NCBI GenBank assembly: GCA_964537925.1
Contig: CAZICV010000001.1
Location: 868,001-932,000, forward strand
DNA from: SLDF01 sp964537925
GTDB lineage: Bacteria > Bacteroidota > Bacteroidia > Chitinophagales > Saprospiraceae
DNA: 64,000 nt
Direction: 5' to 3'
The notes under the pieces were generated by a model, which was given only the letters and a program-made list of their open reading frames with translations, was not told the DNA's origin and ran no database searches. A program made the translations under genes and the position numbers. Below, in pieces: positions 1 to 9,234 of this stretch. How positions within the stretch are numbered: position 1 is the stretch's first letter; each line of letters opens with the position of its first letter.

Positions 1-837
1 GAGCGCCCTGCTCAACCCGGACTTCTGGCTGGAGGGCAGGTCGATCTGGGTAAGGTCTCCCGTGACGATACACTTGGCATTGGGGCCGAGACGCGTCAGG
101 AACATCTTGAGCTGGAGGGAAGTCGCGTTCTGTGCCTCATCCAGGATGATGAAAGCATTGTCCAGTGTACGCCCGCGCATGAATGCAAGCGGAGCTACTT
201 CGATCGTGCGATTGGTCATCAGGAAGCTCAGCTTCTCCGCCGGGATCATATCGTCAAGGGCGTCATAGAGCGGACGGAGATAAGGGTCGATTTTCTCCTT
301 GAGGTCGCCGGGCAGAAAGCCCAGGTTCTCGCCCGCTTCAACGGCAGGCCTTGTCAGGATGATCTTTTTGACCACTTTGTTTTTCAACGCACGTACGGCA
401 AGCGCCACGGCTGTATAGGTCTTGCCTGTACCTGCCGGTCCTATCGCGAATACAATATCATTCTGTTCGGATGATTCCACCAGCCTTTTCTGGTTGCGCG
501 TCCTGGCCTTGATGACCTTGCCGTCACGACCATGTACGATCGTTGTATTGTCGTTGGTGCTTGCAATCCGCGCCTCAAAAGGATTGTTGCCGCTGAGCAG
601 GTCCTCGACCGTCTGGTACGTAAGCTCTTTATGCTCCTTGAGCATTCGGACCATCAACTCAAACTTGGCCTTGGCCTGCTGGCTCTCCCTTTTTTCACCG
701 CTGATCTTGAGGCTGTTTCCGCGCGAAACAAACTGTACGTCGGGAAAAGCTTTGCGGAGCAGATTCAATTTGGAGTTATTCTCACCGTATAGCTCTACGG
801 GATCTACTCCGTCTATAGTCAGGATTATTTCACTCAA
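1..837 (-). CDS. phoH: PhoH family ATPase (partial, 3' end cut by window edge)
   Basis: About 279 residues are visible and the C-terminus runs off the left edge. The translation has a Walker A motif GPAGTGKT near residue 132, the PhoH signature around TRPAVEAGENLGFLPGD, and a Walker B/DEAQN motif near residue 229, followed by the TGDLTQIDLP sensor region. PhoH proteins are cytoplasmic P-loop ATPases/putative RNA helicases linked to ribosome and RNA metabolism; the exact substrate is not known. No ATG lies in frame before an upstream stop codon, so I take the TTG at 837-835 as the start (reading LSEIILTIDG as its first residues). A near-consensus -7 element, TAACTTTA, lies roughly 50 bases upstream on the minus strand. 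Family identity is sure; the start codon is an inference. Confidence 0.93.
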   Translation of the reverse strand, partial: MSEIILTIDGVDPVELYGENNSKLNLLRKAFPDVQFVSRGNSLKISGEKRESQQAKAKFELMVRMLKEHKELTYQTVEDLLSGNNPFEARIASTNDNTTIVHGRDGKVIKARTRNQKRLVESSEQNDIVFAIGPAGTGKTYTAVALAVRALKNKVVKKIILTRPAVEAGENLGFLPGDLKEKIDPYLRPLYDALDDMIPAEKLSFLMTNRTIEVAPLAFMRGRTLDNAFIILDEAQNATSLQLKMFLTRLGPNAKCIVTGDLTQIDLPSSQKSGLSRAL

Positions 838-1006
838 GCGCTGCGCTGGGTTTAGTGATGGAATACGTGTGTTTAGTCTTTGCTAAAGTTATAACTTGCT
901 ATTGCAATTCCATGTTAAAATATTGTAATAAAACATATACATGAGAATTTGCTTACTCTTGTAACGTCTTTTCCGACGGCAAATGTTCACTACAGACCAG
1001 TCTCCA

Positions 1007-1303
1007 ATGATAAAAAGGATTGTACAGATGAAGTTCCGTGCAGATGAGCTGCCCGTTTTCCTGTCTCTTTTCGAACGTACGGCAGAGCAGATACGACGTT
1101 TCCCTGGGTGCAGCCGCCTGGAGCTCTGGCAGGACACCCTTGACCCGGGCCTGTGTTTTACCTACAGTTGGTGGGAGAGCCAACAGCACCTGGACGAATA
1201 TCGGCAATCGGATCTTTTCAGGACTACCTGGGCACAAACCAAAATACTTTTTGAAGACAAACCATCGGCCTGGTCGGTACAGGCGCTTTACGAACTACCG
1301 TGA
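1007..1303 (+). CDS. antibiotic biosynthesis monooxygenase (ABM) family protein
   Basis: A small 98-residue protein (MIKRIVQMKFRADELP...) with the ferredoxin-like dimeric alpha-beta barrel pattern of ABM-domain enzymes: a first strand RIVQMKF, a conserved GCSRLELWQD strand, the FTYSWWES strand and an HLDEYRQSDLF helix. ABM proteins include quinol monooxygenases and small heme-binding or scavenging enzymes; no residue here fixes the substrate. An in-frame upstream ATG at 983 would add eight residues; 1007 fits the family start better. The stop TGA (1301-1303) overlaps the ATG of aroB (1303), so the two are translationally coupled. There is no known functional tie between ABM enzymes and the shikimate pathway. 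Confidence 0.75.
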   Translation: MIKRIVQMKFRADELPVFLSLFERTAEQIRRFPGCSRLELWQDTLDPGLCFTYSWWESQQHLDEYRQSDLFRTTWAQTKILFEDKPSAWSVQALYELP

Positions 1304-2373
1304 TGGAAACGATCCACTGCAAGCTCCACCCGGTCTACCTCGCGACGCATACCTCCGGTATCGGGGACTGTATAGCACACCTGGCCCCGGACCGGGTCTT
1401 CGTGCTGGTGGATTCGAACACTGCGGTATACTGCCTGCCTTTGCTGGCCGATCTTCCCGGGCTTGAACATAGCACCGTATATATCATGCCCGCCGGAGAA
1501 ACGGCCAAGACACTGGCGACCTGTGAGCGCATCTGGGCCGCCATGACAGAAGCAGGACTGTCCCGCAATTCATTGCTCATCGCGATCGGAGGCGGCGTAT
1601 GCACAGATACCGGCGGCTTCTGTGCTTCCGTATTCAAGCGGGGTCTGCGTTTCATGGCAATCCCCACGAGCCTGCTGGCGATGGTGGATGCAGCCCTGGG
1701 CGGCAAGACCGGCATCGATTTCCTGCATTACAAGAATCACCTGGGCGCTTTTCATGCGCCTTCAGCCGTGGTCATCGACCCGGCATTTCTGCAAACACTC
1801 CCTGAAGAAGAATGGCAGAACGGGATAGCGGAGATCATCAAGCACGGGCTTATATCCGACGCCTCGCTTACGGAGGATCTTGCCGGGGATACCTGGAGAG
1901 CTGCACCCATAGGCCTCATCCGTAAAGCCGCCGCAGTGAAATGTGCAGTTGTGGACAAAGACCCCACTGAAACCGGCTTACGGAAAATACTCAACTTCGG
2001 TCATACGGCCGGCCACGCGATAGAATCACTGCTCCTGCAACTCGGCAGGCCTGTCGGGCACGGAAAGGCCGTGGCCGCCGGTATGCAGATTGAGCTCTAC
2101 CTGTCTCACCATTTTGCCGGTTTGTCCGTCCCTGCCTGCGACCTTGCCCTGGAGCAGATCCGCAGCCATTTTGGAGTGATCGACTGGCCTCATGAGATGA
2201 ACCATATGCTGGTCGATATCATGCGGCAGGACAAAAAGAATAAGGCCGGGTACATTTCGTTTTCTCTGTTGAAAGAGATCGGGAACTGCGTTCCTGACCA
2301 GTATATTCGGGAGGAAACACAGATACTGGATGCGATTGCCTGGTACAGCGCTCAGACCGGAGTAGCAGTCTGA
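1303..2373 (+). CDS. aroB: 3-dehydroquinate synthase
   Basis: Converts DAHP to 3-dehydroquinate, the second step of the shikimate pathway, using NAD+ and a divalent metal. The 356-residue protein has normal length. NAD-binding GGGVCTDTGGF lies at residues 96-106, and PTSLLAMVDAALGGKTG at 121-137 is the family signature. Metal ligands are expected in EIIKHG and in the NFGHTAGHAIE / VGHGKAVAAGM segments. The start is the ATG at 1303, whose A is the last base of the preceding gene's TGA; a GTG directly before it is less likely. The TD in place of GD in the first motif is, as I recall, common in Bacteroidota AroB proteins. Confidence 0.95.
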   Translation: METIHCKLHPVYLATHTSGIGDCIAHLAPDRVFVLVDSNTAVYCLPLLADLPGLEHSTVYIMPAGETAKTLATCERIWAAMTEAGLSRNSLLIAIGGGVCTDTGGFCASVFKRGLRFMAIPTSLLAMVDAALGGKTGIDFLHYKNHLGAFHAPSAVVIDPAFLQTLPEEEWQNGIAEIIKHGLISDASLTEDLAGDTWRAAPIGLIRKAAAVKCAVVDKDPTETGLRKILNFGHTAGHAIESLLLQLGRPVGHGKAVAAGMQIELYLSHHFAGLSVPACDLALEQIRSHFGVIDWPHEMNHMLVDIMRQDKKNKAGYISFSLLKEIGNCVPDQYIREETQILDAIAWYSAQTGVAV

Positions 2374-2382
2374 TAATCTGAT

Positions 2383-2390
2383 TAAATTTG
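2383..2390 (+). promoter_or_regulatory. Bacteroidota -7 promoter element TAAATTTG upstream of PBP1A
   Basis: Exact match to TAnnTTTG, ending 22 bases before the PBP start codon. It begins 9 bases after the aroB stop, so PBP expression need not depend on aroB transcription. Confidence 0.6.
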
Positions 2391-2412
2391 CATCACAAAC
2401 CTATTCCTTCTA

Positions 2413-4968
2413 ATGGCATCGGACAGAAAAAAACCCTACGAGCCCAGCCAGCGCCAGCGCAAGTGGATCAGCTATGCCTGGAAAGCCCTGGCCGGCGTCA
2501 TGGGATTCTCGCTGCTTGTTTTCCTGGTGCTGTCGTTCACCCGGCTGCCAACTTTTGACGACCTGGAAAACCCCATCGATGTGTATGCAACAGAAGTGCT
2601 GGCCAGCGATGGCTCTATCATCGGCCGCCACTTCATACAGAACCGTGTACCCGTAGAGTTTGATTCGCTCAATCCCTTTCTTGTACAGGCGCTGATCGCC
2701 ACGGAGGACGCCCGCTACTACAGTCACTCAGGTATCGACTTCAAGGCGCTGGGCAGGGTTGCGATCCGAACGCTTTTCCTGCGGCAAAGCAGCGGCGGCG
2801 GCGGTAGTACAATTACGCAGCAGTTGGCCAAGCAACTCTTTTCCGACCGGGACTTCAGCGGCATGAACCGGGTCGTACGCTGGTTCAGCCTGGTCATCAT
2901 CAAGTTCAAGGAATGGATCACGGCAGCCAAGCTGGAAAGACGCTATACCAAAGAGGAGATCATAGCCATGTACCTCAATGAGTTCGACTTCATCAACGGG
3001 GCATATGGTATACAAGCTGCAGCAGAGACCTATTTTGGCAAATCCCAGAGAGACCTGACCACCGAAGAGGCAGCCATGCTGATCGGTATGCTCAAAAGCC
3101 CTTCGCTTTTCAACCCGATGAGAAAAACCGAGAGGGCAATCAACCGCCGCAATGTGGTGCTCAACCAGATGCGCAAATCGGGCTATATCGACCGGGCCGC
3201 CTTCGACTCGCTCAAGGCTCTCCCGCTGGACATGAGCCAGTTCAGCCGCGCCTCACACAGTGAAGGGCTGGCACGCTACTTCCTCATGGAAGTCCGCAAA
3301 GAGGCAGAGAATATCCTCAACGATCCCCAACTGCGCAAACCGGACGGCTCCAAGTACAATATATTCAGGGACGGGCTCAAGATATACACCACACTGGACG
3401 CTAAAATCCAAAAGCATGCAGAACAGGCGGCGGCCGAGCATATGGCAGTGGTCCAGAGCCGCTATCGGTCCGAATGGCGCAACAAGGACCCCTGGACAGA
3501 TGGGGCCGCTGACGAGGCCCAGCTCAACCTTCGCAAAGAATCGCTGAAAAGCCTGCAAAGATCTTCGGAGCGCTACACCAGCCTGCGCAGCGTCTACATG
3601 GATGATGTAATGGAAAAGCTGGATGATATCAAACTGAGTGACCGCGACCTGGAACTGCTCAGCCAGGAATCGGACAAGCCCGGTACTATCGAAAAACTGC
3701 GCAAAAGCAATGCGCTGACCAGTGATCGGGCGGCACGACTCAGATCCATACTGGAAGCAAGTTGGTGGCCTGAGGTCCACACCCAATGGCAGGCTTTCGA
3801 GGCGGAATGCAAAAAGGTATTCGAGACAGCTGTCGAAATGAAAGTATTCAGCTATACAGGACCCAGCAATGAGACAGATACGATCATGTCCCCGATGGAC
3901 TCCATCCGTTACCACCGGATGATCCTGCAGACCGGTGTGATGGCTGTCGAACCGGCGACTGGCCATATCAAAGCCTGGGTAGGCGGCGTCAATTACAAGT
4001 ATTTCCAGTACGACCACATCAGGACCAATCGCCAGGTAGGCTCTACGTTCAAACCGTTCATCTATGCCGCGGCTATAGCCAACTACGGCGTATCCCCCTG
4101 TTTCCCCGTACAGGATGTACAGTACAGCATCCTGCCGGGCGAAGGCAACTTCGGGCTGCTGGAGCCCTGGTACCCCAAAAACTCGGAAGGAAAATTCACG
4201 CATACGAGTATGACCCTCTACCAGGGGCTCAAAAACTCGGTCAACTCCGTATCCGTCTACCTGATGAAACAGCTCGGCGATACCGAACCGGTACGCAGCC
4301 TGTTGCACTCCATGGGAATAGACAGCACCCTGCGCCGCAGCGACGGCGACTACAAAATTCCCAAGCAACCATCGATCTGCCTGGGATCAGCCGACCTGTC
4401 CGTCTTCGAGATGACCGGCGCCTACGCGACATTTGCCAACAACGGTGTATTCAAAAAACCGGTCTTCATCACACAGATCGAAGACCATACCGGGAAGGTG
4501 ATCTACCGCGCACTGGAAGAGGAGACCGTTGCTCTGCCGGCCGAAGCCAACTATGTCATGGTCGACCTGCTCAAGTATGCAGCAGGAGGCGCGCCAGGCA
4601 TAGGTAGCCTGCGAAGCGAGGCAGGAGGTAAAACAGGTACGACCAATGACCATGTGGACGGGTGGTTTATGGGGATCACACCTGGCCTGGTCGTAGGTAC
4701 CTGGGTCGGCGGCGAAGACAGGTGGATCAGGTTCCGCTCATTTGCCAACGGCCAGGGAAGCCGTATGGCCCGGCCGATCTTTGCGGGGCTGATGAAACGC
4801 CTGGAAGAAGACAAAACGGCAGACTACGACTCCTCTCTGCGGTTCATAGCGCCGCCCGAACCACGCAATATCGTGACGGACTGCAATGCCTACCATGCTC
4901 CCCGGAATACGAACAACCCAGGCGAATACGACGAGATTGACCAGGATTTCAGGCTGGAGGAATTCTAA
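2413..4968 (+). CDS. mrcA: penicillin-binding protein 1A (bifunctional class A PBP)
   Basis: Polymerises and cross-links peptidoglycan at the inner membrane. The 851-residue protein has a short cytoplasmic basic N-terminus and one membrane segment (about 25-45). The GT51 glycosyltransferase domain (about 75-250) carries the catalytic ATEDARYYSHSGID (E98) and GGSTITQQLAKQLF motifs and LNEFDFINGAYGIQ. The transpeptidase domain has the SxxK nucleophile motif STFK (S544), an SVN motif (KNSVNSVS) and KTGT (740-743). Residues of roughly 370-480 between the two catalytic domains are long and charged, as in other Bacteroidota PBP1A proteins. Start is the only well-placed ATG after the promoter. Confidence 0.96.
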   Translation: MASDRKKPYEPSQRQRKWISYAWKALAGVMGFSLLVFLVLSFTRLPTFDDLENPIDVYATEVLASDGSIIGRHFIQNRVPVEFDSLNPFLVQALIATEDARYYSHSGIDFKALGRVAIRTLFLRQSSGGGGSTITQQLAKQLFSDRDFSGMNRVVRWFSLVIIKFKEWITAAKLERRYTKEEIIAMYLNEFDFINGAYGIQAAAETYFGKSQRDLTTEEAAMLIGMLKSPSLFNPMRKTERAINRRNVVLNQMRKSGYIDRAAFDSLKALPLDMSQFSRASHSEGLARYFLMEVRKEAENILNDPQLRKPDGSKYNIFRDGLKIYTTLDAKIQKHAEQAAAEHMAVVQSRYRSEWRNKDPWTDGAADEAQLNLRKESLKSLQRSSERYTSLRSVYMDDVMEKLDDIKLSDRDLELLSQESDKPGTIEKLRKSNALTSDRAARLRSILEASWWPEVHTQWQAFEAECKKVFETAVEMKVFSYTGPSNETDTIMSPMDSIRYHRMILQTGVMAVEPATGHIKAWVGGVNYKYFQYDHIRTNRQVGSTFKPFIYAAAIANYGVSPCFPVQDVQYSILPGEGNFGLLEPWYPKNSEGKFTHTSMTLYQGLKNSVNSVSVYLMKQLGDTEPVRSLLHSMGIDSTLRRSDGDYKIPKQPSICLGSADLSVFEMTGAYATFANNGVFKKPVFITQIEDHTGKVIYRALEEETVALPAEANYVMVDLLKYAAGGAPGIGSLRSEAGGKTGTTNDHVDGWFMGITPGLVVGTWVGGEDRWIRFRSFANGQGSRMARPIFAGLMKRLEEDKTADYDSSLRFIAPPEPRNIVTDCNAYHAPRNTNNPGEYDEIDQDFRLEEF

Positions 4969-5030
4969 CAGCCCTGTGTGACTTGCTTTTCGCGGGATTG
5001 TCTTAATTTGACGTGTCAAAACAAAACACT

Positions 5031-5381
5031 ATGAGACCATATCAAGCCAACCTGCTGGCAGCTTTCGTACTTATCATCATGAGCTTGTGGGGATATTTCA
5101 GTTCCGACACCCCTTCCATGACAGCCCTTATTCCCGCTATCTTTGGCGTTGTCTTTCTCGGGCTTCACGGGGGTATGCGCAAGGAGAGCAAAGTGGCCGC
5201 CCATATCGTGGTCGTACTCACACTGATTGTGTTCATTTCCCTGTTCAAACCACTGAGCGGAGCCATGGACCGCGGAGACAATATCGCCCTGCTGCGGGTG
5301 GGCCTTATGATGTTTGTCAGTCTCCTGGCGATGATCGTCTATATCCGGAGCTTCATCAACGCCCGGAGAGCGCGATCCTGA
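5031..5381 (+). CDS. small integral membrane protein, four predicted TM segments
   Basis: 116 residues from the ATG at 5031 (MRPYQANLLAAFVLI). Four hydrophobic stretches are clear: 6-24, 31-48, 59-76 and about 85-108, with a basic C-terminus (RRARS) that suggests a cytoplasmic tail. The pattern resembles TMEM14-like or DUF-type small membrane proteins, but I cannot name a family. A GTG at 5013 would add six polar residues; it sits only two bases after TTAATTTG (5003-5010), a one-off match to the -7 element, so 5031 is preferred. It is separated by 12 bases from the next gene and may be co-transcribed with it. Confidence 0.7.
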   Translation: MRPYQANLLAAFVLIIMSLWGYFSSDTPSMTALIPAIFGVVFLGLHGGMRKESKVAAHIVVVLTLIVFISLFKPLSGAMDRGDNIALLRVGLMMFVSLLAMIVYIRSFINARRARS

Positions 5382-5393
5382 CGGGTCTTATCC

Positions 5394-7463
5394 ATGAATC
5401 AGTCCTGCAAAACAACCCCGGCTTTGAAACGCCTTGCGTCGCAGGCCGGCATAGTATTCCTGGTCCTGGTACTGATCACTTCCTGCGTGCCCGCCCGGAA
5501 AGACAAGCCAAAAACAATGGACCGGTCCTTCCAGGTCAACTGGGCGGATCCCCGGCAGCAGACCATCTACTCATTCCAGGACAAGCTATGGACAGACAGC
5601 CTTATCCCATTCTTCCAGGATAAGGACCCCGTATACCGGTATCTCGCAGCCAATGCCTTTGCTTCGGTAAGAGATCCCCGGGCGATCCCGGGACTGAGCC
5701 TGTTGCTCAATGACCCGGACATGCACGTGAGGATGGCTGCAGCTTTTGCACTCGGCCAGATGGAGCAGGTACGTGCCGAACGTGCCCTGACGGATGCTTT
5801 TGTCAATTTTGACACAGTACCCGGATACGCTATGCTCAACGCCACCATCCTGGAAGCGCTCGGCAAATGCGGTTCCTCCGCTACACTCAAGCTTATCTCA
5901 GAAGTCAGTACTTATGTACCTTCTGATACTTTGTTGCAGCTGGGCCAGGCACGGGCTATCTATCGCTTCATGCTGCGCAATATCGTACACCCCAGCGGGA
6001 CAGCGAGAATGGTCTCCCTGCTTGGCGATACCCTGCAATATCCCGAGACACGCCTGATGGCGGCCCATTACCTGCACAGAGCTGCTAATATAGACCTGGA
6101 AGAATACAGTGAGACGCTGAACAAGATCTGGCGGGAGAGCACCGAACAGGCGCTCCGCATACCAATGGTCACTGCGCTCAGCAAGACCAATAACAAGGAA
6201 GCCCGGGAAATACTGATCGGCCTGCTGACCGAGGCAGGCTCAGACCCAGCTCTCAGGGTCCAGGCGCTCCGCAGCGCCTCGCGGCTGCCTTACGACACGA
6301 TAGAGGAGCCGACAGCCAACCTGCTATCCGTACATATCCCGGTCGTAGCCGGGGCGGCGGCAGACTTTTTCCTGCAACACGGCAGGGCCTCGAGAGCCGG
6401 TTTCTACTACACCCGCTTCGTGGAGATGGATACCAGCCAGTGGGAAGCGCGCCACACGATGGCGGCGGCGTTGCTGCGGCATCTGCCCTACATAGAGAAA
6501 CCTCTGCGCGATACCCTGATCAGCAGGCAGAAACGTCGACTCGAAGAAACGCCGGTGCTCGCAGAGAAGATCCTGATCCTGCACAGCCTGGGTTATGCCC
6601 CCGAAGAGATGGTATTCCTGAAAGAACTCGCTTTTTCCGAAGAGACTGCAGGCGTAAGAACCGCGGCACTCCAGTCCCTGGCAAAAATAGCCACCCTGCC
6701 AGGGTTCAGTGAGTTTTTCAAAAGTTATACGCCCGATGCACGCAGTTTTATCGCCAGGTACCTATCCATAGCTGCCAGCGAGCCACGCAGGCAGATGGTC
6801 GCGGCCGCTGCAGCAGGACTGCGTGAACCAACCGCTGGTCTCAAAAACTTCATTCCCGACACCATCTCTTTTTCCGCGGCACGCGACAGCCTCCGCCTGC
6901 CTTCCCAGGTTGAAGACTATGTCGAACTCACCGGACTGATCAAAAGCCTCGAAGGTGGACAGGCCAACAAAGACTCTGCCTGGGTCCCTCCGTACAACCA
7001 CCCGATAGAGTGGGACTTCTTCTCACGTATACCGGACTCAGCACGTGCCAGGATCAGGACTTCCTACGGAGACATTGTGCTGCAGCTCTTGAAAAAAGAT
7101 GCACCGGCCACCGTAGTATCATTCTGCAAGCTGGTCGAATCCGGCTACTACAACGGCAAGGTATTCCATCGTGTCGTGCCCAATTTCGTGATCCAGGGCG
7201 GTTGCCAGCGAGGGGACGGCTTTGGTAGCCTGGACTTCACCCTGCGTACGGAGATCCACGGCAATCACTATTACAATGCCCCCGGAATGGTAGGCATGGC
7301 ATCAGCCGGGCCTCATACCGAGAGCCAGCAATTTTTCATCACGCATACGGCGACGCCCCATCTGGATGGAAAATATACTATTTTTGCCCGCGTCCTTTCC
7401 GGCATGGAAGTAGTAGACAAGATCAGGCCGGGTGACAGCATTATCCAAATCTCTCTCGAATAA
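5394..7463 (+). CDS. HEAT-repeat lipoprotein with C-terminal cyclophilin-type peptidyl-prolyl isomerase domain
   Basis: 689 residues. The N-terminus has a lipoprotein signal ending LVLITSC, giving a predicted lipid-anchored cysteine near residue 31. Residues about 65-500 are a run of HEAT-like alpha-helical repeats (for example YLAANAFASVRDPRAIPGL and MAAAFALGQM). Residues about 535-689 form a cyclophilin domain: FHRVVPNFVIQGG, GMASAGPHTESQQFFIT and LDGKYTIFARV are the core active-site segments, with FHRV containing the usual catalytic arginine. It likely assists folding of envelope proteins, with the HEAT solenoid providing a client or partner surface; that part is inference. HEAT-cyclophilin fusions are, to my knowledge, mostly a Bacteroidota arrangement. 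It is followed after six bases by gcvT. Confidence 0.88.
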   Translation: MNQSCKTTPALKRLASQAGIVFLVLVLITSCVPARKDKPKTMDRSFQVNWADPRQQTIYSFQDKLWTDSLIPFFQDKDPVYRYLAANAFASVRDPRAIPGLSLLLNDPDMHVRMAAAFALGQMEQVRAERALTDAFVNFDTVPGYAMLNATILEALGKCGSSATLKLISEVSTYVPSDTLLQLGQARAIYRFMLRNIVHPSGTARMVSLLGDTLQYPETRLMAAHYLHRAANIDLEEYSETLNKIWRESTEQALRIPMVTALSKTNNKEAREILIGLLTEAGSDPALRVQALRSASRLPYDTIEEPTANLLSVHIPVVAGAAADFFLQHGRASRAGFYYTRFVEMDTSQWEARHTMAAALLRHLPYIEKPLRDTLISRQKRRLEETPVLAEKILILHSLGYAPEEMVFLKELAFSEETAGVRTAALQSLAKIATLPGFSEFFKSYTPDARSFIARYLSIAASEPRRQMVAAAAAGLREPTAGLKNFIPDTISFSAARDSLRLPSQVEDYVELTGLIKSLEGGQANKDSAWVPPYNHPIEWDFFSRIPDSARARIRTSYGDIVLQLLKKDAPATVVSFCKLVESGYYNGKVFHRVVPNFVIQGGCQRGDGFGSLDFTLRTEIHGNHYYNAPGMVGMASAGPHTESQQFFITHTATPHLDGKYTIFARVLSGMEVVDKIRPGDSIIQISLE

Positions 7464-7469
7464 ACAAGC

Positions 7470-8582
7470 ATGAAACAGACTCCGCTGACAGAAAAGCACC
7501 AGGCGCTGGGAGCTAAGATGGCCGAATTTGCCGGGTACTATATGCCCATATCCTATCAGGGTATACTGGAAGAACACCATAATGTACGCAACCATGTCGG
7601 AGTATTCGATGTGTCACACATGGGGGAGTTTATTGTGAAGGGCAAAGAAGCGGAACAGTTTCTGCAGGCAGTGACGACCAATGACGTATCCAAACTGAAG
7701 CCGGGGGATATTCAGTATTCCTGCCTGCCCAACAAAGATGGTGGAATTGTCGACGACCTGCTGGTATACAGGTTGGCAGAAGATATGTGCTCGGAGGGAG
7801 AACAGGCTTACATGCTTGTCGTCAATGCCTCCAACATGAGCAAAGACTGGGACTGGCTACAGGCTGAGAATCGCTTCGAGGCCCGGATGAGCGATATATC
7901 GGACCGCACAGGCCTGCTGGCGGTCCAGGGGCCGCGCGCGGTCGAGGCACTCCAGGAGCTGACTGATCTCGACCTGGCAGGTATGAAGTATTACAGCTTC
8001 CGCAAAGGCCGTTTTGCCGGTATCGACAATGTACTGGTATCGGCTACAGGATACACAGGTGCGGGCGGATTCGAGTTGTATGTAGACGCCGATCGTACCG
8101 CCGATCTCTGGGATGCCGTATTCGAAGCCGGTAAAGCTTTCAATATACAGCCCGCAGGCCTGGGTTGCAGGGACACACTGCGCCTGGAAATGGGCTACTG
8201 CCTCTATGGCAATGATATCGACGACACCACTTCTCCACTGGAAGCAGGGCTCGGCTGGATCACCAAACTGCAGAAAGGACCGTTCAACTCTTCGGAGATC
8301 TTTCAACAACAAAAGCAGGCAGGCGTTGTTAGGAAACTGGTCGGTTTCGAAGTGAATGACCGGAGAGTGCCCCGACATGGCTACACCATTTGCGATGCAG
8401 ACGGCAACGAGATCGGGGAAGTCACATCAGGCACCATGTCTCCTTCGCTCGAACGACCGATCGGAATGGGTTATGTAGAGACTGTTCATGCCAGTCCGGG
8501 CAGCATAATCAGGATCGAGGCAGGCAAAAAGCACCTCGAAGCGGTGGTGACAGGCCTTCCCTTCATCCGGAAACCGTCCTGA
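7470..8582 (+). CDS. gcvT: aminomethyltransferase (glycine cleavage system T protein)
   Basis: Transfers the methylene group from aminomethylated H-protein lipoate to tetrahydrofolate in glycine cleavage. The 370-residue length is typical. Diagnostic segments: LTEKHQALGAKMAEFAGYYMP at the start (family LYxxHxxxGAKMVxFxGWxMP), VGVFDVSHMGE, LPNKDGGIVDDLLVYR (the folate-contacting aspartate lies in GGIVDD), GYTGAGGFELY, and a C-terminal barrel ending with LERPIGMGYV. It follows the cyclophilin gene by six bases with no promoter in between, so probably shares its transcript. gcvH and gcvP are not in the window. Confidence 0.96.
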   Translation: MKQTPLTEKHQALGAKMAEFAGYYMPISYQGILEEHHNVRNHVGVFDVSHMGEFIVKGKEAEQFLQAVTTNDVSKLKPGDIQYSCLPNKDGGIVDDLLVYRLAEDMCSEGEQAYMLVVNASNMSKDWDWLQAENRFEARMSDISDRTGLLAVQGPRAVEALQELTDLDLAGMKYYSFRKGRFAGIDNVLVSATGYTGAGGFELYVDADRTADLWDAVFEAGKAFNIQPAGLGCRDTLRLEMGYCLYGNDIDDTTSPLEAGLGWITKLQKGPFNSSEIFQQQKQAGVVRKLVGFEVNDRRVPRHGYTICDADGNEIGEVTSGTMSPSLERPIGMGYVETVHASPGSIIRIEAGKKHLEAVVTGLPFIRKPS

Positions 8583-8619
8583 CCTCCGGCCTGAGCTGAT
8601 CTTCTGTCACAAAGAGCAC

Positions 8620-9132
8620 ATGGGTACCATGCAGTGGAGTGAGGCCAAGAAAAAATTCATACTGACCTGGGGGCAACTGGGCGTAAGCTGGGGCATCTGC
8701 CGCACTATGGCGCAGGTGCATGCCCTGCTGCTTATCTCCAGCAAACCTCTCTGTGCAGATCAGATCATGGAAGATCTGCAGATCTCGCGCGGAAATGCCA
8801 ATATGAATATCAGGGCGCTCGTAGACTGCGGCCTCATCTACAAAACACCCCGCTCCGCAACCGAGCGCAAAGAACATTTCTTTGCAGAAAAAGATCTGCC
8901 TACGATATTCCAGCTGATCGTCAAATACCGGAAAAAACGGGAACTGGACCCCATGCTGAACCTCCTGGAAAGCTGTGAACAGATCCAGCCCAAATGCGCC
9001 GATACAGAGGAGTTTCACAAGGTAGTGCGGGATATCAAGAGTTTTTCCGTCAAGGCAGAAGCCGCACTTGACAACCTCGTAAAACTGGACAAGCACTGGC
9101 TCTCAGGGACCTTGTTCCGCATGATCAAATAA
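8620..9132 (+). CDS. GbsR/MarR-family transcriptional regulator
   Basis: 170-residue protein with a winged helix-turn-helix region: LLLISSKPLCADQIMEDL, SRGNANMNIRALVDCGLIYK (recognition helix) and a wing around TERKEHFFAE. This matches the GbsR branch of MarR-like regulators, known in Bacillus for control of glycine betaine synthesis genes. The C-terminal 70 residues are helical and charged, as expected for dimerisation. A second ATG at 8629 (MQWSEAKKK) is an equally good start. No ligand or target can be read from the sequence; its gene is 37 bases downstream of gcvT. Confidence 0.82.
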   Translation: MGTMQWSEAKKKFILTWGQLGVSWGICRTMAQVHALLLISSKPLCADQIMEDLQISRGNANMNIRALVDCGLIYKTPRSATERKEHFFAEKDLPTIFQLIVKYRKKRELDPMLNLLESCEQIQPKCADTEEFHKVVRDIKSFSVKAEAALDNLVKLDKHWLSGTLFRMIK

Positions 9133-9234
9133 GCTGCTTTTTCCCCCGCTGACAGACGTTCCGGATCTGCTCACGCTGTATTCAGGATAGTGGCTTTTTC
9201 GTATTTTGAGCGGGTAAATTGTGCACCATACATC

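Noticed and set aside
3253..4368. 371-codon minus-strand frame inside the PBP gene
   Set aside because: Antisense shadow of a clearly coding PBP1A; no domain or start context.
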